64,000 nucleotides of DNA. Source: Hyphomicrobiales bacterium (GTDB lineage: Bacteria > Pseudomonadota > Alphaproteobacteria > Rhizobiales > Rhizobiaceae). Of the stretch, positions 1 through 8,327 are shown in pieces. The notes under the pieces were generated by a model. It worked only from the letters and a program-made list of their open reading frames with translations, was not told where the DNA came from and made no database searches. The DNA lies in NCBI GenBank assembly GCA_900469445.1, contig UBXM01000033.1, forward strand, positions 161,238-225,237. Reading direction: 5' to 3'. The translations under genes and the position numbers were made by a program. Positions within the stretch are counted from its first letter, which is position 1; each line of letters begins with the position of its first letter.

Positions 1-10
1 TCGGGTAAGT

Positions 11-33
11 CAGACACTGGTGGTCTGAATTTT
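11..33 (+). terminator. Terminator-like hairpin at left edge
   Basis: CAGAC (11-15) pairs with GTCTG (23-27), followed by AATTTT. It could end a plus-strand gene lying outside the window. The stem is only five base pairs, so this is a weak call. Confidence 0.3.
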
Positions 34-50
34 CAGGTCGTTCCAAATGA

Positions 51-77
51 AAAGCCCCGCCACATTGGCGGGGCTTT
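51..77 (-). terminator. Rho-independent terminator of the DUF1236-type gene
   Basis: An 11-bp perfect stem, AAAGCCCCGCC (51-61) against GGCGGGGCTTT (67-77), encloses a 5-nt loop. It lies 19 nt past the stop codon of the minus-strand gene ending at 96, and the stem itself ends in T residues on that strand. It is nearly symmetrical and could act in both directions. Confidence 0.8.
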
Positions 78-95
78 CTGCTGTCGATCCGGCCA

Positions 96-494
96 TTACT
101 CGATGATCTGCACCACAGTGTGGGTCTGCGGATCGACGATCACACGCTGATTGTTGACCACCGTGTAGGCATATTTCGTATTGCTCGGCACGGGCGTCAG
201 AACCACCGTCTCGGGAACCGGCTTGCCGACAACGATCGGCTGTTCCACGGTGACTGCAGTGGTCGGTGCCGGCTGCTGCTCGACATAGGTTACCACTTCG
301 CGCGGCGGCGGATCGATTGCCGTGCCGGCAATTGCGCCAACGACACCACCAACAGCCGCGCCGACGGGGCCGCCAACGACTGCGCCAGTTACCGCGCCAC
401 CGGCGGCGCCGGTAACCGTGCTCTGTTGTGCATAAGCTTGACCTGCAAGCGTTGCTGCAAAGATTGCACAGGAAGCAAGAATGATCTTTTTCAT
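96..494 (-). CDS. Secreted glycine-zipper DUF1236-like protein
   Basis: A 132-residue exported protein of unknown function. Residues 1-22 are a typical Sec signal peptide ending AYA. Residues 29-60 are very rich in Gly, Ala and Val in a glycine-zipper pattern, the kind that inserts in or packs against membranes. The C-terminal half is rich in Pro and Val and resembles the DUF1236 domain common in small rhizobial periplasmic proteins. The start at 494 is chosen because AGGAG sits at the right distance and the signal peptide begins there; a longer upstream reading would bury the signal. A sigma-EcfG-like promoter lies upstream and a strong terminator follows, so it is probably a single-gene unit. 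A stress role is an inference from the promoter only. Confidence 0.8.
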   Translation of the reverse strand: MKKIILASCAIFAATLAGQAYAQQSTVTGAAGGAVTGAVVGGPVGAAVGGVVGAIAGTAIDPPPREVVTYVEQQPAPTTAVTVEQPIVVGKPVPETVVLTPVPSNTKYAYTVVNNQRVIVDPQTHTVVQIIE

Positions 495-526
495 GGTTCT
501 TCTCCTCTTTTGACTTCCGGGCAAAG

Positions 527-552
527 AACCCCTGGATCGATAAAACTGTTCC
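527..552 (-). promoter_or_regulatory. Possible EcfG (general stress sigma) promoter
   Basis: On the minus strand GGAAC (552-548) is followed after 17 nt by GGTT (530-527), close to the alphaproteobacterial EcfG pattern GGAAC-N16/17-CGTT with one mismatch. The first start codon downstream is at 494, leaving a leader of roughly 25 nt. Confidence 0.45.
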
Positions 553-767
553 GGATGCCTGCTCACCTTTACGCCGCCTGTGAAATATTTTGGGATCAAT
601 CGGTCGTTTCCTGTCGGAACTTCCCCTGTGCATCCGATTGTACGCCTGGAGCCTAAAAGCCGCGGCGTTCAAAGACTTAACCACAGCCGGAAAAATGGCC
701 GGGATCGGCACGCTGCCTATTGCCAAGCGATCAACGCCGACTATTTGCCGCTTGAGTGATGGGAGAC

Positions 768-1169
768 ATGCCCGTGGAATATCGCTTTCTGATTGTCGAA
801 GACAGCCTGCTTGTGGCGATGGACATCGAGGATGCCGTTCAGCGCAGCGGTCATGATGTGGTCGGTATCGCGCCCGATATGAAGGTGGCGCTGAATTACA
901 CCCGGGATACGGATATCGCCTTTGTAGACGTGCGGCTTGCCGATGGTGAAACCGGCCCGGAGATCGCAAGGGTCCTGGCGGAATACGGTATCGTTGTCAT
1001 CATGATCACCGGCAACCCGGGTGTCGTATCCTCCGGCGTGAATGGCGTCGTCGGCGTCATGGCGAAACCGCTTACCGATCAGGCGTCGATGGATCTCATC
1101 CAGTTTGCCGTCGATCGCAAGAACGGCAAGCCCGGTGTTCCGCCGGCACGTCTGAGGCTTTTCCATTAG
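768..1169 (+). CDS. Stand-alone response-regulator receiver protein
   Basis: A CheY-like receiver domain of about 133 residues with no output domain. The acidic pair E11-D12, the phosphoacceptor D54 (in FVDVR), T81 and K100 (in MAKP) are all present, so it should be phosphorylated. The start is uncertain: ATG at 768 has a GGGAG only 2 nt upstream, while GTG at 774 has the same GGGAG at ideal spacing; GTG at 756 is also open. No histidine kinase lies next to it, so its partner is unknown. A long gap (495-767) separates it from the divergent gene to the left, and the epimerase follows 61 nt later on the same strand. Single-domain receivers often act as phosphate sinks or bind a target protein. 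Confidence 0.85.
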   Translation: MPVEYRFLIVEDSLLVAMDIEDAVQRSGHDVVGIAPDMKVALNYTRDTDIAFVDVRLADGETGPEIARVLAEYGIVVIMITGNPGVVSSGVNGVVGVMAKPLTDQASMDLIQFAVDRKNGKPGVPPARLRLFH

Positions 1170-1230
1170 CCAATCGTTGCTTCGACCCGTTTGATTGGGT
1201 AAGTGATCCCCATCAACGGCGAAAGCAGAC

Positions 1231-2238
1231 ATGCGCTTTTTCATTACCGGTACTGCAGGTTTCATCGGATTTCATCTGGCGCGCAAGCTGCTGCAGGATG
1301 GTCATGAGGTCTTAGGCTTCGACGGCATGACGCCCTATTACAGCCTTCGGCTGAAGGAGGCGCGCAATGCCGGGCTTGCGCAGTTCCCGTCATTCCGTTT
1401 CGTGCAGGGCATGCTGGAAGACAAGTCTCTGCTTGAAGAGACGGTCAAGACCTTCAAGCCCGACGTGATCGTCCATCTGGCCGCCCAGGCCGGTGTGCGT
1501 TACAGCCTCGAAAATCCCAAGGCCTATCTCGATTCCAACCTGATCGGCTCGTGGAATATTCTCGAGATCGCCCGCGAAATCGGTGTCGGGCACCTGATGC
1601 TCGCATCGACATCGTCCATCTACGGCGCCAATCCGAGCATTCCTTTCCGGGAAACGGACAAGGCCGACGAGCCTTTGACCTTTTACGCCGCCAGCAAGAA
1701 GTCGATGGAGGTGATGGCGCATAGCTATGCCCATCTCTACAAGGTTCCGACAACGGCTTTCCGCTTCTTCACGGTCTATGGCCCCTGGGGCCGGCCGGAC
1801 ATGGCTCTTTTCAAGTTCGTCAAGGCGATGCTCGATGACCGGGAAATCGAGATCTACGGCGAAGGCAGGATGAGCCGTGACTTCACCTATATCGACGATC
1901 TGGTCGATTCCATTATCGACCTTTCGAACGTGCCGCCGTCCGAGGCCAATCGTGTTGCGAACGTCGATACGCTCTCAGTCGAAGGCCCCTTCCGCACGGT
2001 CAATCTCGGTGGCGGCCAACCGGTCGGGCTGCTCGATTTCATCGAAGTGATCGAAAGGGCCTTGGGTAAGCCGGCGAAGCGCAAGATGCTGCCGATGCAG
2101 AAGGGCGATGTGCCCCGCACTTTCGCCAGCCCGGAACTGCTTCTGGCGTTGACGGGCCGCAAGCCGGAAACCGGCCTCGAAGAAGGTGTCGGCGCCTTCG
2201 TGCGCTGGTATCTGGACCATCGTTCCGAAATCGACTGA
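1231..2238 (+). CDS. NAD-dependent epimerase, UDP-glucuronate 4-epimerase type
   Basis: A 335-residue short-chain dehydrogenase/reductase of the extended type. The nucleotide-binding glycine motif TGTAGFIG is at residues 6-13, an acidic D31 fits NAD preference, S127-S129 and Y152-xxx-K156 (FYAASK) form the catalytic set. The overall layout, including the MTPYYS segment after the first beta-alpha-beta unit, is that of UDP-glucuronate 4-epimerases (LpsL/CapI family) that make UDP-galacturonate for lipopolysaccharide or exopolysaccharide. It heads the polysaccharide island, and a UDP-sugar 6-dehydrogenase at 15192 could provide an acidic sugar precursor. The exact sugar cannot be fixed from sequence alone; UDP-glucose epimerase is less likely. 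Confidence 0.88.
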   Translation: MRFFITGTAGFIGFHLARKLLQDGHEVLGFDGMTPYYSLRLKEARNAGLAQFPSFRFVQGMLEDKSLLEETVKTFKPDVIVHLAAQAGVRYSLENPKAYLDSNLIGSWNILEIAREIGVGHLMLASTSSIYGANPSIPFRETDKADEPLTFYAASKKSMEVMAHSYAHLYKVPTTAFRFFTVYGPWGRPDMALFKFVKAMLDDREIEIYGEGRMSRDFTYIDDLVDSIIDLSNVPPSEANRVANVDTLSVEGPFRTVNLGGGQPVGLLDFIEVIERALGKPAKRKMLPMQKGDVPRTFASPELLLALTGRKPETGLEEGVGAFVRWYLDHRSEID

Positions 2239-2410
2239 GTAGTGGTGCAAGGCCTGTTCATCCGGTAACGGCGTTATCACGTCTGCCGGAAAAGGCTTGT
2301 GCTCAAGGCTCTCGCATCCCAGTTCGGGGGCGCACTATCGTCCAAGACAGTATCGGCGGGATCGGTTAGCTACGATTTTGGCCGACTTGGATTCGCTTTT
2401 GAAAGACTTT

Positions 2411-3664
2411 ATGTTGCCGCGAAAGACAGATCAGATGTTACCGAAGGTCAAGGGCATGTCACAGGGTTTCAAAGATGCCCGCATCCTCATGTACAGCCAC
2501 GACACGTTCGGGCTCGGCCACATCCGCCGCTGCATGACCATCGCCAACCACCTGGTGGAAACCTTTCAGGGCGCGCATGTCCTGATCATTTCCGGTGCGA
2601 CGATCGCGGGCGCCTTCGATTACCGTTCCCGTGTCGACTACGTGAAGATCCCGAGCGTGATCAAGCTGCGCAATGGCGACTACACGTCGATGGACGAGCA
2701 CATCAATCTGGAAGAGACGCTGGAGATGCGCCAGGCGATCATTCGCCAGACGGCGGAATCCTTCCAGCCGGATATCTTCATCGTCGACAAGGAGCCGTTG
2801 GGCCTGCGCCGCGAAGTGGAAGATACGCTCGTTTATCTGAAAAGCCGCGGCACGCTTCTGGTGCTTGGTCTGCGCGACGTCATGGATGCACCGCATCTCC
2901 TGGATGCCGAATGGCGCCGTAACGATGTCATGGCCAAGATCGACCAGCTTTACGACCACGTCTGGGTCTATGGACCGCCGGATTTCCACGACCCGCTGAC
3001 CGGTCTCGATGTACCGCCGTCGCTTCGTCGCAAGATGACCTTCGTCGGCTTCCTGCAGCGCAAGGCCTGGGCGAGCCGCACGACCTCTCTGCCGAAACGT
3101 GACGGTTATATTCTTGTGACGACTGGCGGCGGTGGTGATGGCTACGATCTCGTCCGCGACGTCATCAATGCTTATCAGGCTGATGCGACGTTGACCGAGA
3201 AGGCGCTGATCGTACTCGGCCCTTATATGCCCGGTGAGCAGCGAACCGAATTGATCAAGGCGGCCGAGCCATATGACTGTCTCGAGGTCATCGAGTTCGA
3301 CAACCGCATGGAAGACCTGATCGCCAATGCACGGGCGATCGTCGCCATGGGCGGTTACAACACCTATTGCGAGATCCTCTCCTTCGACAAACCGGCCTTG
3401 ATCATTCCGCGCATGGTGCCGCGCCAGGAACAGTTGATCCGTGCGGTGCGGGCGACCGAACTGGGGCTCGTCGCCATGCTGCATCCCGATCATTCTTCCG
3501 ATGGCTTGAGGCTTTCGGAGGCAATCAAGGAGCTGCTGCTGCGCGATCCGCCGTCGGTGACCGCACCCGATTACCGCCTCGAAGGCCTGCCCAATCTTTC
3601 CGCCATCGTACAGGAATGGCTGGAGGGAAAACGCCCGGATTATCTCACCGTCGTCGAAAGCTGA
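2411..3664 (+). CDS. GT-B fold glycosyltransferase (COG4671-like)
   Basis: A predicted glycosyltransferase of about 417 residues. The N-terminal half carries the HDTFGLGHIRR segment and the C-terminal half has TTGGGGDG and AMGGYNTYCE, the nucleotide-sugar-binding half of the MurG/GT28-like fold. The acceptor and donor are unknown. Start choice is uncertain: ATG at 2411 has GAAAG nearby, and ATG at 2456 has GAAGG at 8 nt; an upstream extension to 2297 has low coding quality. It ends 2 nt before the stop of a related enzyme on the opposite strand (3667-4809). It shares the glycine-rich and GYNT motifs with that neighbour, suggesting an inverted paralogous pair. Confidence 0.82.
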   Translation: MLPRKTDQMLPKVKGMSQGFKDARILMYSHDTFGLGHIRRCMTIANHLVETFQGAHVLIISGATIAGAFDYRSRVDYVKIPSVIKLRNGDYTSMDEHINLEETLEMRQAIIRQTAESFQPDIFIVDKEPLGLRREVEDTLVYLKSRGTLLVLGLRDVMDAPHLLDAEWRRNDVMAKIDQLYDHVWVYGPPDFHDPLTGLDVPPSLRRKMTFVGFLQRKAWASRTTSLPKRDGYILVTTGGGGDGYDLVRDVINAYQADATLTEKALIVLGPYMPGEQRTELIKAAEPYDCLEVIEFDNRMEDLIANARAIVAMGGYNTYCEILSFDKPALIIPRMVPRQEQLIRAVRATELGLVAMLHPDHSSDGLRLSEAIKELLLRDPPSVTAPDYRLEGLPNLSAIVQEWLEGKRPDYLTVVES

Positions 3665-3666
3665 TT

Positions 3667-4809
3667 TCAGCCGGCCTGGCCGAGCTGCTGGCGCAGCAAT
3701 CGCGCCGTTTCCCGCGCGCCATCCATGTTGAGGTCGGGGAGCGCCTTGCCGCGCTGCATAAGTGCCGTTTCGATGCCGGCCGCAACCGCTTCGGGGGTGA
3801 TTTCTGCTTCTTCGATATACTGCGCCAGACCTAGCTCGTTGAGCTTCACGGCGCGAGCGGTCTGTTCCGTTTCGCCGCCCGCTGCGAATGGCACGAGGAG
3901 CGAGCCGCAGCCGGCTCTCAGCACATCGCAGACCGTATTGTAGCCGGCTTGCGAGATCGACAGCTCGGCACTGCCGAGCAGCTGCCGGAAATCGCTTCTG
4001 AAGCGGAATACATCCATATCCTTGCCGCCGTGCGACGCAAGTGCGTCGAAGCTTGCGGCATCGAGGTTAGGGCCGGTGATCACGCACCAGCGGCCGGGTG
4101 CGCCCATCAGGCTGCGGGCCGCAACGGCGGCATTCAGCAGTTTCTGCCCTACAGCACCGCCGCCGGCGGAAACCACCACCCGGTATTGCTCGGGTGAGGG
4201 AACCGGTGCCGCCGGTGCGACGAGACCGGTATAAAGGATCTTGTCCGCGATCTCGCTTGCCAGCGGAAACGTATCTTCGATCCGTGTCAGGTTCCGGTCG
4301 CCATGCACGAGCACGCGATGAAAGTGTTCCCTGACCAGCGCCACGGTCTCTTCGTCACGCCCCGGTTTCTTGTTCACCTGCAGGATGTCACGGATCGAGG
4401 CGAAAAGCAGCGGTTTTGGCCGCATCGCCCTGATCGCGTCGAGAAACGGCAAAAGCTCGAACCGCATCTGCCTGCGGCCGAACGGGAATGCTTCGGTGAT
4501 GACGATATCCGGCCGGGCCTCACCGAGCACCGCCAGCAACTGTTCCATGCGCTGGCGCTCGCCGTCTCCATCGAGCACGGTTCCGTTGATATCCTGCAGC
4601 CCCGAAAAGCCTTCGCGGGAGGTAACTTCAGGCATCAATCGGACATGCCGGATCCCAGGCCCGGGAAAACCGGGCACCGGCAGGCCACCCGTCACCATGG
4701 TCACATCGAAACCGTCTTCCGCCAGAGCGGAGGCAACAAGGCTTGCCCGGGCGATATGACCGATCCCCAGCAGATGCTGAACATAAAAGAGAACGCGCGG
4801 TGACGTCAT
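3667..4809 (-). CDS. GT-B fold glycosyltransferase, relative of the convergent neighbour
   Basis: A 380-residue predicted glycosyltransferase of the same COG4671-like family. It has an N-terminal QHLLGIGHIAR segment, a VSAGGGAVG loop opening the C-terminal half, and SQAGYNTVCDVL near the donor site. The ATG at 4809 overlaps the stop of the upstream GT4 gene as ATGA and is preceded by AAGGAG, so the two are translationally coupled. The long upstream open frame to 5295 is antisense or out-of-frame noise over the GT4 gene. The pair GT4-GT28-like suggests sequential sugar additions on a lipid or polysaccharide carrier. Substrates are not known. Confidence 0.83.
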   Translation of the reverse strand: MTSPRVLFYVQHLLGIGHIARASLVASALAEDGFDVTMVTGGLPVPGFPGPGIRHVRLMPEVTSREGFSGLQDINGTVLDGDGERQRMEQLLAVLGEARPDIVITEAFPFGRRQMRFELLPFLDAIRAMRPKPLLFASIRDILQVNKKPGRDEETVALVREHFHRVLVHGDRNLTRIEDTFPLASEIADKILYTGLVAPAAPVPSPEQYRVVVSAGGGAVGQKLLNAAVAARSLMGAPGRWCVITGPNLDAASFDALASHGGKDMDVFRFRSDFRQLLGSAELSISQAGYNTVCDVLRAGCGSLLVPFAAGGETEQTARAVKLNELGLAQYIEEAEITPEAVAAGIETALMQRGKALPDLNMDGARETARLLRQQLGQAG

Positions 4810-6068
4810 GGTTCTCGGCGCTCCTTGATGTCCGAATAGGCCGATGAGAACAATCTCTCGAGGTCCGATATGCTGGTCCTGTGGTCGAAATGACCGCGGA
4901 CCTTCTCTTCCGCATTCCTGGCCATCCGGTCGCGCTCCAGCGGATTGCGGATGGCCTTTTCTATCGCCATGGCCAGTCCCTGCGGATCCTCCGGCTCGAC
5001 CAGAAGGCCGTTCTCGCCATCGACGAACAGTTCCGGAATGCCGGAGATCGTTGTCGAGATGCAGAGGATGCGCTGGCTGGCAGCCTCGACAAGCACGTTC
5101 GGCAACCCGTCGCGATCGCCATCCTTGCCAATGCGGCAGGGCAGGGCGAAGATGTCGGCCTCGCCATAACGCTGCAGCACCTCCTGCTGCGACATGGCTC
5201 CATGCCAGCTGACGCGGTCGGACAGCCCGAGCGCTTCCGCAAGCGGCTTCAGGGTCTTGAGTTCGTCCCCCCCGCCGACATGATCGAGCTTCCAATGCAG
5301 ATCAGCGGGGAGCAGCGCCAGTGCCCGGAGCAGGATATCAAAACCCTTTTTCGGCACGGCGCGACCGACGGCAAGGAGCGCGATCGGGTCATCGGGATTG
5401 GAGCCGTCACGCGTGGCGGGCGCCCTCTCTGGAGAGGGAAAACGGCTGAGATTGAGGCCGTGATAGCTCAGATGCACTTTGCCTGGCTGATCGGAAAGCG
5501 TGCGAAGATGCTCCGCTCCTCCGCGTGTGCAGGTCACTGTCCAGCGGGCGTCGTCCAGCTTGTCGGAAAGCTCCCAGTCCGGGCTCGTCCATATGTCCTT
5601 GGCGTGAGCGGAGACGGTGAAGGGTATATTCAGCAGCTGCGATGCATAGCGTCCGACCGAGGCCGGTGTATGGATGAAATGCACATGCAGCCAGTCGGCA
5701 TCCTTCGGCCACTCGCGGGCAAGCACCAGCGCCTGTCCGAAACGGCGAAAACGGTTGCGGCTGATATCGCGCGGCAGATCCTTGAAAAATGCCTTGGCGG
5801 TCGCGCCGAAAGATGGCTTGCCGATCCAGTGAAACAGCGCCTTGGCGACCCTGATCGGCTCCTCGTGCAGATACTCCGGCAGATAATGGACGGGCGCTTC
5901 GATCTCGTCATGCACCGGATGCCGTTTTTTGTCGGTCGGCCGGCGCATAGACATCAGTTCGAGTTTGAAGCCGGCGAGTTCCAGCCCCCGCAATTCCTGC
6001 GCAATAAAGGTCTCTGACAGGCGCGGATAACCCTTCAGCAGCACGACCATCTTTTTCGGTATGTTCAA
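4806..6068 (-). CDS. Family 4 glycosyltransferase
   Basis: A retaining GT-B glycosyltransferase of about 420 residues (GT4). The N-terminal domain opens with VVLLKGYPRLSETF, typical of exopolysaccharide transferases; the C-terminal domain has LLAVGRAVPKKGF and an ISGIPELFVDGENG donor-site loop with the expected glutamates around it. The start is taken as TTG at 6068 because AGGA lies 6 nt upstream; the ATG at 6050 has no good ribosome site. It follows the ABC permease (stop at 6157) by 88 nt on the same strand and overlaps the next glycosyltransferase by 4 nt. It therefore may be co-transcribed with the ABC importer genes. Confidence 0.85.
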   Translation of the reverse strand: MNIPKKMVVLLKGYPRLSETFIAQELRGLELAGFKLELMSMRRPTDKKRHPVHDEIEAPVHYLPEYLHEEPIRVAKALFHWIGKPSFGATAKAFFKDLPRDISRNRFRRFGQALVLAREWPKDADWLHVHFIHTPASVGRYASQLLNIPFTVSAHAKDIWTSPDWELSDKLDDARWTVTCTRGGAEHLRTLSDQPGKVHLSYHGLNLSRFPSPERAPATRDGSNPDDPIALLAVGRAVPKKGFDILLRALALLPADLHWKLDHVGGGDELKTLKPLAEALGLSDRVSWHGAMSQQEVLQRYGEADIFALPCRIGKDGDRDGLPNVLVEAASQRILCISTTISGIPELFVDGENGLLVEPEDPQGLAMAIEKAIRNPLERDRMARNAEEKVRGHFDHRTSISDLERLFSSAYSDIKERREP

Positions 6069-6156
6069 AGTCGATCCTATGCGGTCCGTGACGGCCGATG
6101 CCTCGCGTGAGGGCCGGCCGGCAAAACCAGTATCCGCGTGCTTCTGCACGCGCAAG

Positions 6157-7332
6157 TCAGTGATAGGGGTCCGCCGCGTCTCGCAAGCCATCGCCCAGGA
6201 AGTTGAAGGCGAGGATGACGAGGATGACCGGAATGACCGGGATCAGAAGCCAGGGATAGAGCGCCACCACGTTGACCGTCCTCGCCTCTGTGAGCAGCAC
6301 GCCCCAACTCGTCACCGGCGGCCTGAGACCCAATCCGAGAAAGCTCAGCGTCGTCTCGCCGAGGATCATGCCGGGAATGGTCAGCGTTGCGCTGGCGATA
6401 AGATGCGACATGAAACCGGGGATGAGATGCCGGCCGATGACCCGCCAGTGATTGGCCCCCATCAGTTGCGCGGCCATCACATAGTCTTCTTCGCGCAGCG
6501 CCAGCAGTTTGGAACGTACGGCGCGGGCAAGCCCCGTCCAGTCCAGCAGGCCCAGAATGAAGGTAATGCCGAGATAGATGACGAACGGGCTCCAGTCGAC
6601 CGGCATGATGGCGGCAAGCGCCAGCCACAGCGGAATGCTCGGGATCGATTGCAGCACCTCGATGATGCGCTGTACCACCAGATCGAACTTTCCGCCCCAA
6701 TAGCCCGCAAGCCCGCCGATCAGGATGCCCAGAACGAAGCTCGTGGTGATGCCGAGAAGGCCGATCGTCAGCGAAATCCGCGCGCCGTAAATCACCCGCG
6801 ACAGGACGTCTCGCCCAAGCCTGTCGGTTCCGAACAGGAACATCTGGCCACCTTCTGCCGGGCATACGAGATGACGCTCAGCGTCGATAAAGCCCCAGAA
6901 CTGGTAGGGATCGCCCTTGCAGAAGAAGCGCAGTCGCTGCACCTGGTTGGGGTCGTCGCGATAGTCCCGCCGCAGATTTTCCATGTCGAGCGTCATCGCC
7001 TGTCCATAGACGAATGGACCGACAAATTTGCCGTCATGAAACAGATGCACCGATTGCGGCGGCGCATAGATGTGATCCATGTTGCGCGTGTGAAGGTTAT
7101 ACGGCGCCAGAAACTCGGCGATAATGATCGACAGGTAGGCAAGCAGCAGGAATATGCCGGAATAGAGCGCCAGCTTATGGCGCTTGAAACGCCACCACAT
7201 CAGGCGAAGCTGCGAGGCCCGTTTGGCAAGCGGCACACCCTGGCCGGTCTTGTCGAAAGCGTAGGGGTCGAAAGGCGCCTCGGAAACGTAATGCGGCAGC
7301 GGCTGGCCGTCGGGGGGGAGTTGCATGCTCAT
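6157..7332 (-). CDS. ABC importer permease, OppC/DppC type
   Basis: A 391-residue inner-membrane permease of the peptide/nickel (family 5) ABC importers. A cytoplasmic N-terminus of about 45 residues precedes the first membrane helix; a segment of roughly 90 residues between this helix and the core is predicted to sit in the periplasm; five more helices follow. The coupling (EAA) loop is visible as DYVMAAQLMGANHW...G. It is longer than a standard OppC (about 300 residues), as in the YejE-like branch. The start overlaps the stop of the partner permease (7329-7332), so the genes are coupled. The substrate is unknown; see the binding protein. Confidence 0.88.
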   Translation of the reverse strand: MSMQLPPDGQPLPHYVSEAPFDPYAFDKTGQGVPLAKRASQLRLMWWRFKRHKLALYSGIFLLLAYLSIIIAEFLAPYNLHTRNMDHIYAPPQSVHLFHDGKFVGPFVYGQAMTLDMENLRRDYRDDPNQVQRLRFFCKGDPYQFWGFIDAERHLVCPAEGGQMFLFGTDRLGRDVLSRVIYGARISLTIGLLGITTSFVLGILIGGLAGYWGGKFDLVVQRIIEVLQSIPSIPLWLALAAIMPVDWSPFVIYLGITFILGLLDWTGLARAVRSKLLALREEDYVMAAQLMGANHWRVIGRHLIPGFMSHLIASATLTIPGMILGETTLSFLGLGLRPPVTSWGVLLTEARTVNVVALYPWLLIPVIPVILVILAFNFLGDGLRDAADPYH

Positions 7333-8327
7333 CGCGTTCGGCCTCCATAAAGGCGAATGCGGGGATCGAAGAGCGCAAGCGCGATGTCCGAAATCAGAAC
7401 GCCGACCACGGTCAGTATGGCGAGGAACATCAGGAACGAGCCTGCAAGATACATGTCCTGCGTCTGCAGTGCCTTGATCAGCATCGGCCCGGTCGTCTCG
7501 AGCGACAGGACGACGGCGGTGATTTCCGCACCGGAAATGATCTGCGGCAGGATCGAGCCGATATCCGAGATGAAGAAGTTGAGCGACATGCGCAGCGGGT
7601 ATTTCGTCAGCACCTTGAACGGATGAAGACCCTTCGCCCGCGCCGTCATCACATATTGCTTGCGCAATTCGTCGAGCAGGTTGGCGCGCAACCGTCGCAC
7701 CATGCCGGCAGTGCCCGCCGTGCCGATGATGATCACCGGGATCCAGAGATGTTCGAGGATCGACATCGCCTTGTCCCAGCTCATCGGCTGGTTCAGGTAT
7801 TTCTGGTCCATCAGGTGGCCGATCGACGTTCCGAACCAGACATTGGCGAAATACATCAGGATGAGGGCGAGCACGAAATTCGGCACGGCAAGGCCGATAA
7901 GCCCAAGAAGCGTCAGCCCGTAATCACCCCAGCTATACTGGTGGGTCGCGGAGTAGATGCCGATCGGGAAGGCGAGCAGCCAGGTGAGGATGATCGTCAC
8001 GACCGAAACGAGAATGGTCAGCCACAGCCGGTCGCCAACCACATCCGAAACGGGCAGGCGGTATTCGAAGGAATACCCGAAATCGCCGACCAGCATGCCG
8101 CCGACCCAATGAAGGTAGCGGATCGGCAACGGCTTGTCGAAGCCGTAGCGGGCCCTGAGCTCCTCGATTTCCTGCATGTCGGCCGGCTCGCCGATCGCCC
8201 GCATTTCGGCAACATAGCTTTCGAAATAGTCACCCGGCGGCAGCTCGATGATGGTGAAGACCAGCATGGAAATCAGGATGAGCGTCGGGATCATGACGAG
8301 GATCCGCCAGAGAATGTAGCGGATCAT
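7329..8327 (-). CDS. ABC importer permease, OppB/DppB type
   Basis: A 332-residue inner-membrane permease with the characteristic first helix (ILWRILVMIPTLILISMLVF), a periplasmic domain at about residues 35-95, five more helices and the coupling loop QYVMTARAKGL. It overlaps by 4 nt both the binding-protein gene upstream (8324-8327) and the second permease downstream (7329-7332). This tight packing shows the four importer genes are one unit in the order ATPase, binding protein, permease B, permease C. Confidence 0.9.
   Translation of the reverse strand: MIRYILWRILVMIPTLILISMLVFTIIELPPGDYFESYVAEMRAIGEPADMQEIEELRARYGFDKPLPIRYLHWVGGMLVGDFGYSFEYRLPVSDVVGDRLWLTILVSVVTIILTWLLAFPIGIYSATHQYSWGDYGLTLLGLIGLAVPNFVLALILMYFANVWFGTSIGHLMDQKYLNQPMSWDKAMSILEHLWIPVIIIGTAGTAGMVRRLRANLLDELRKQYVMTARAKGLHPFKVLTKYPLRMSLNFFISDIGSILPQIISGAEITAVVLSLETTGPMLIKALQTQDMYLAGSFLMFLAILTVVGVLISDIALALFDPRIRLYGGRTR

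Noticed and set aside
616..640. GGAAC with downstream CGATTG before the receiver gene
   Set aside because: The -10 part does not match the EcfG pattern.
10..969. Long minus-strand frame over the left edge
   Set aside because: It overlaps two better supported genes in other frames and has no family match.
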